From Desulfatibacillum sp. (GTDB taxonomy: Bacteria > Desulfobacterota > Desulfobacteria > Desulfobacterales > Desulfatibacillaceae), in NCBI GenBank assembly GCA_016342355.1, contig JAEINP010000003.1:1-64000 (forward strand): a stretch of DNA of 64,000 nucleotides, written 5' to 3'. The notes under the pieces are model-generated. The model did not search any database, had not been told where the DNA came from, and saw only the letters and a program-made list of their open reading frames with translations. Positions 62,363 to 64,000 of this stretch are shown in pieces (position 1 is the stretch's first letter; each line of letters begins with the position of its first letter). Both the position numbers and the translations under genes were made by a program.

Positions 62363-64000
62363 CTATTTCCTGTCCAGTATGTCTCTGATTTTCTGGGACA
62401 ATTGTTCCAGGTTAAAAGGCTTTTGAATAAAACCGTCACACCCCTTTTCCATGATGGTTGTGGCTTGTCCATTGAGGGAATAACCGCTGGATAAAAGGAC
62501 CTTCACTTCCGGTTTGATGCGCACCAAATGGTCATACAACTCAAACCCCTGCATTTCAGGCATGATCATGTCCATGACAACCAAGTCGATCTTCCCCATG
62601 TTCTCCTTAAAGATTTCCAGGGCCTCGTGGGGTGAGCGAGCCACAAAGGTTTTGTATCCCAAAGCCTGAAGAACTTCATCCCCCGTACTGATGATGACCT
62701 CCTCATCGTCAATGAGCAAAATGGTTTCGGACCCCTGCACGATAGTGGTTTCAGCCTCGGTCTCCTCCACAATCGCTTTTGCGGATGCAGGCAGGTAAAT
62801 GTTGAAAGTAGCCCCCTGCCCTTCCTGGCTGTACACATTGATGATGCCGCCATGGTTCTGAATGATTCCGTAAGCCGACGCCAGCCCAAGCCCTGTACCC
62901 CGGGTGATCTCCTTGGTGGTGAAAAAGGGATCAAAAACCCTCTTCCTAACCTCAGGAGTCATGCCGTCCCCCGTATCCGTGACAGACATCCGGACATATT
63001 TCCCCGGCGGAAGGCAATAGGACCCGGCAAACCGGTTGTCCATGGTCACATTTTCAGAGCGAAGATAGATTATGCCGCCCCCGGGCATGGCTTGCCACGC
63101 ATTGACCAGCAGATTAAGCAAAACCTGTTCAATCTGCCCGTGGTCCACTTCAACCGGCCAAATATCTTCCTGGAGATTTTGTTTGATCCGAATCTCCTTC
63201 CGGGTTCTGCCAAACATGGAGGCGGTCCGGGAAACCAGTTCGTTCAGGTTGGTGACCGTCACCTGATACTTCCCGCTTCGTGCAAAACCCAGCAACTGAC
63301 GGGTCAGGCCCGTGGCGTTCTTGATGTGTTGTTCAATGTTCTTGATACGGGTATAGAGGGGGTCCGAGTCTTCCAGTTTGAGCAGCATCAGGCTCAGGTT
63401 GCCCTGTATGCCCATGAGCAGGTTGTTGAAGTCATGGGCCACGCCTCCCGCCAGGGTTCCCATGGCTTCCAGCTTCTGGGCCTGTTGCAGGCGTTCTTCC
63501 AGCTTCAGCCTCTCCTCCTCGGCCTTTTTCCGTTCGGTAATATCCCTTGTAATGCCCAGGACCCCAACCACCTGCCCCTTATCCCCCCGGATAAAAGTAC
63601 ATGCAGACTCCCCCCAGACAGTCCCTCCATCCCGTTTCAGAAATTCCATGTCCAAAACCAGGCTTCTGGGCTCTGGACCGGGTTGGTACAATTCCCTTTC
63701 CAACTCATCCGCAAACATTTCCAAAACCTTTTGGGTGGATTCCCGGGTTAGCACGTCGGAAAACTCCTGTTCCAGAACCTCCTCGGGATGATATCCCCGC
63801 ATGCGATAGACGGAAGGGCTTACATAGGTCCATTGCAGATTCAAATCCGTGGTCCAGATGACATCGTTGGTGTTTTCGGCAACCAGCCTGTAACGCTCCT
63901 CACTGCCCTTCAAAGCCTTTCCCACAGCGGTTTTTTCCGTGATATCCGTATGTGTCCCTATCAAACCCAAAAAACGGCCGGATTTGTCCGACACCACATT
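62363..64000 (-). CDS. PAS histidine kinase with receiver, partial at edge
   Basis: At least 545 residues, cut by the right window edge so its N-terminus is missing. Visible parts: the end of a PAS domain (GLIGTHTDITEK), a full PAS (RYRLVAENTNDVIWTTD), HisKA with GGVAHDFNNLLMGIQGN, HATPase (VTDTGDGMTPEVRKRVFDPFFTTKE, GTGLGLASAYGI) and a receiver (LLIDDEEVI, VVMDMIMPEMQG). It is close in layout to the kinase at 59258 and may derive from the same duplication. Confidence 0.9.
   Translation of the reverse strand, partial: NVVSDKSGRFLGLIGTHTDITEKTAVGKALKGSEERYRLVAENTNDVIWTTDLNLQWTYVSPSVYRMRGYHPEEVLEQEFSDVLTRESTQKVLEMFADELERELYQPGPEPRSLVLDMEFLKRDGGTVWGESACTFIRGDKGQVVGVLGITRDITERKKAEEERLKLEERLQQAQKLEAMGTLAGGVAHDFNNLLMGIQGNLSLMLLKLEDSDPLYTRIKNIEQHIKNATGLTRQLLGFARSGKYQVTVTNLNELVSRTASMFGRTRKEIRIKQNLQEDIWPVEVDHGQIEQVLLNLLVNAWQAMPGGGIIYLRSENVTMDNRFAGSYCLPPGKYVRMSVTDTGDGMTPEVRKRVFDPFFTTKEITRGTGLGLASAYGIIQNHGGIINVYSQEGQGATFNIYLPASAKAIVEETEAETTIVQGSETILLIDDEEVIISTGDEVLQALGYKTFVARSPHEALEIFKENMGKIDLVVMDMIMPEMQGFELYDHLVRIKPEVKVLLSSGYSLNGQATTIMEKGCDGFIQKPFNLEQLSQKIRDILDRK

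Overview
The window looks like chromosomal DNA of an anaerobic Gram-negative bacterium, most likely a Desulfobacterota (Desulfobacteraceae-like) sulfate reducer. That assignment is inference. It rests on the gene mix: FeoA/FeoB with a Fur-FeoA fusion, YedF-type selenium metabolism protein, a HTH-ferredoxin protein, a PflA-like radical SAM activase, several PAS-kinase-receiver proteins and a large sulfur-flavoured surface glycan locus. No rRNA or tRNA gene and no CRISPR array was seen.

Layout. 1-0.7 kb: a terminator hairpin and the C-terminal remnant of a tyrosine integrase. 0.7-7.4 kb (+ strand): an SDR epimerase, an LCMT-like methyltransferase, a strong promoter with a structured leader ahead of a small FmdB zinc ribbon, then fur-feoA fusion, feoA and feoB (ferrous iron uptake), and a radical SAM activase. 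7.4-9.8 kb (- strand): a lipoprotein with 14 LVIVD repeats. 10-12.5 kb: a MarR regulator bracketed by two copies of the same palindrome, the HTH-ferredoxin protein and a SnoaL-like protein. 12.5-17.5 kb: a frameshifted GNAT gene between two REP-like repeats, an NDH-2-like flavoprotein, a PNPOx-like protein, TspO, and a CBS / DHH-CBS operon. 17.7-20.3 kb: a large secreted protein with a C-terminal membrane anchor.

20.3-47.0 kb is one long - strand locus for an acidic surface glycan. It carries UDP-xylose synthase, ihfA, a UDP-sulfoquinovose synthase homologue, a UDP-GlcNAc 4,6-dehydratase, NeuC and NeuB homologues, two stand-alone CMP-sugar synthetases plus a third such domain fused to a GT2 glycosyltransferase, a GT4 enzyme, three capsule-type transfer proteins, three methyltransferases, two sulfotransferase-like proteins, a cobalamin-type radical SAM protein, a 2-hydroxyacid dehydrogenase, DAHP synthase, a divergent shikimate dehydrogenase, a Gfo/Idh/MocA oxidoreductase and an ABC flippase/exporter. 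Read together, it suggests a nonulosonic-acid glycan that is methylated and sulfated or sulfonated, with cytoplasmic synthesis and ABC export.

47-64 kb is a mixed housekeeping and signalling region: rhomboid-like protein, chemoreceptor, YedF, RsmG and Smr, a GGDEF protein, an MFS transporter, alkaline phosphatase, YibE/F, a conserved hypothetical, YchJ, a gamma-carbonic-anhydrase-fold protein lacking one expected histidine, and two PAS/histidine kinase/receiver hybrids flanking a decayed RND transporter. The last kinase runs off the right edge.
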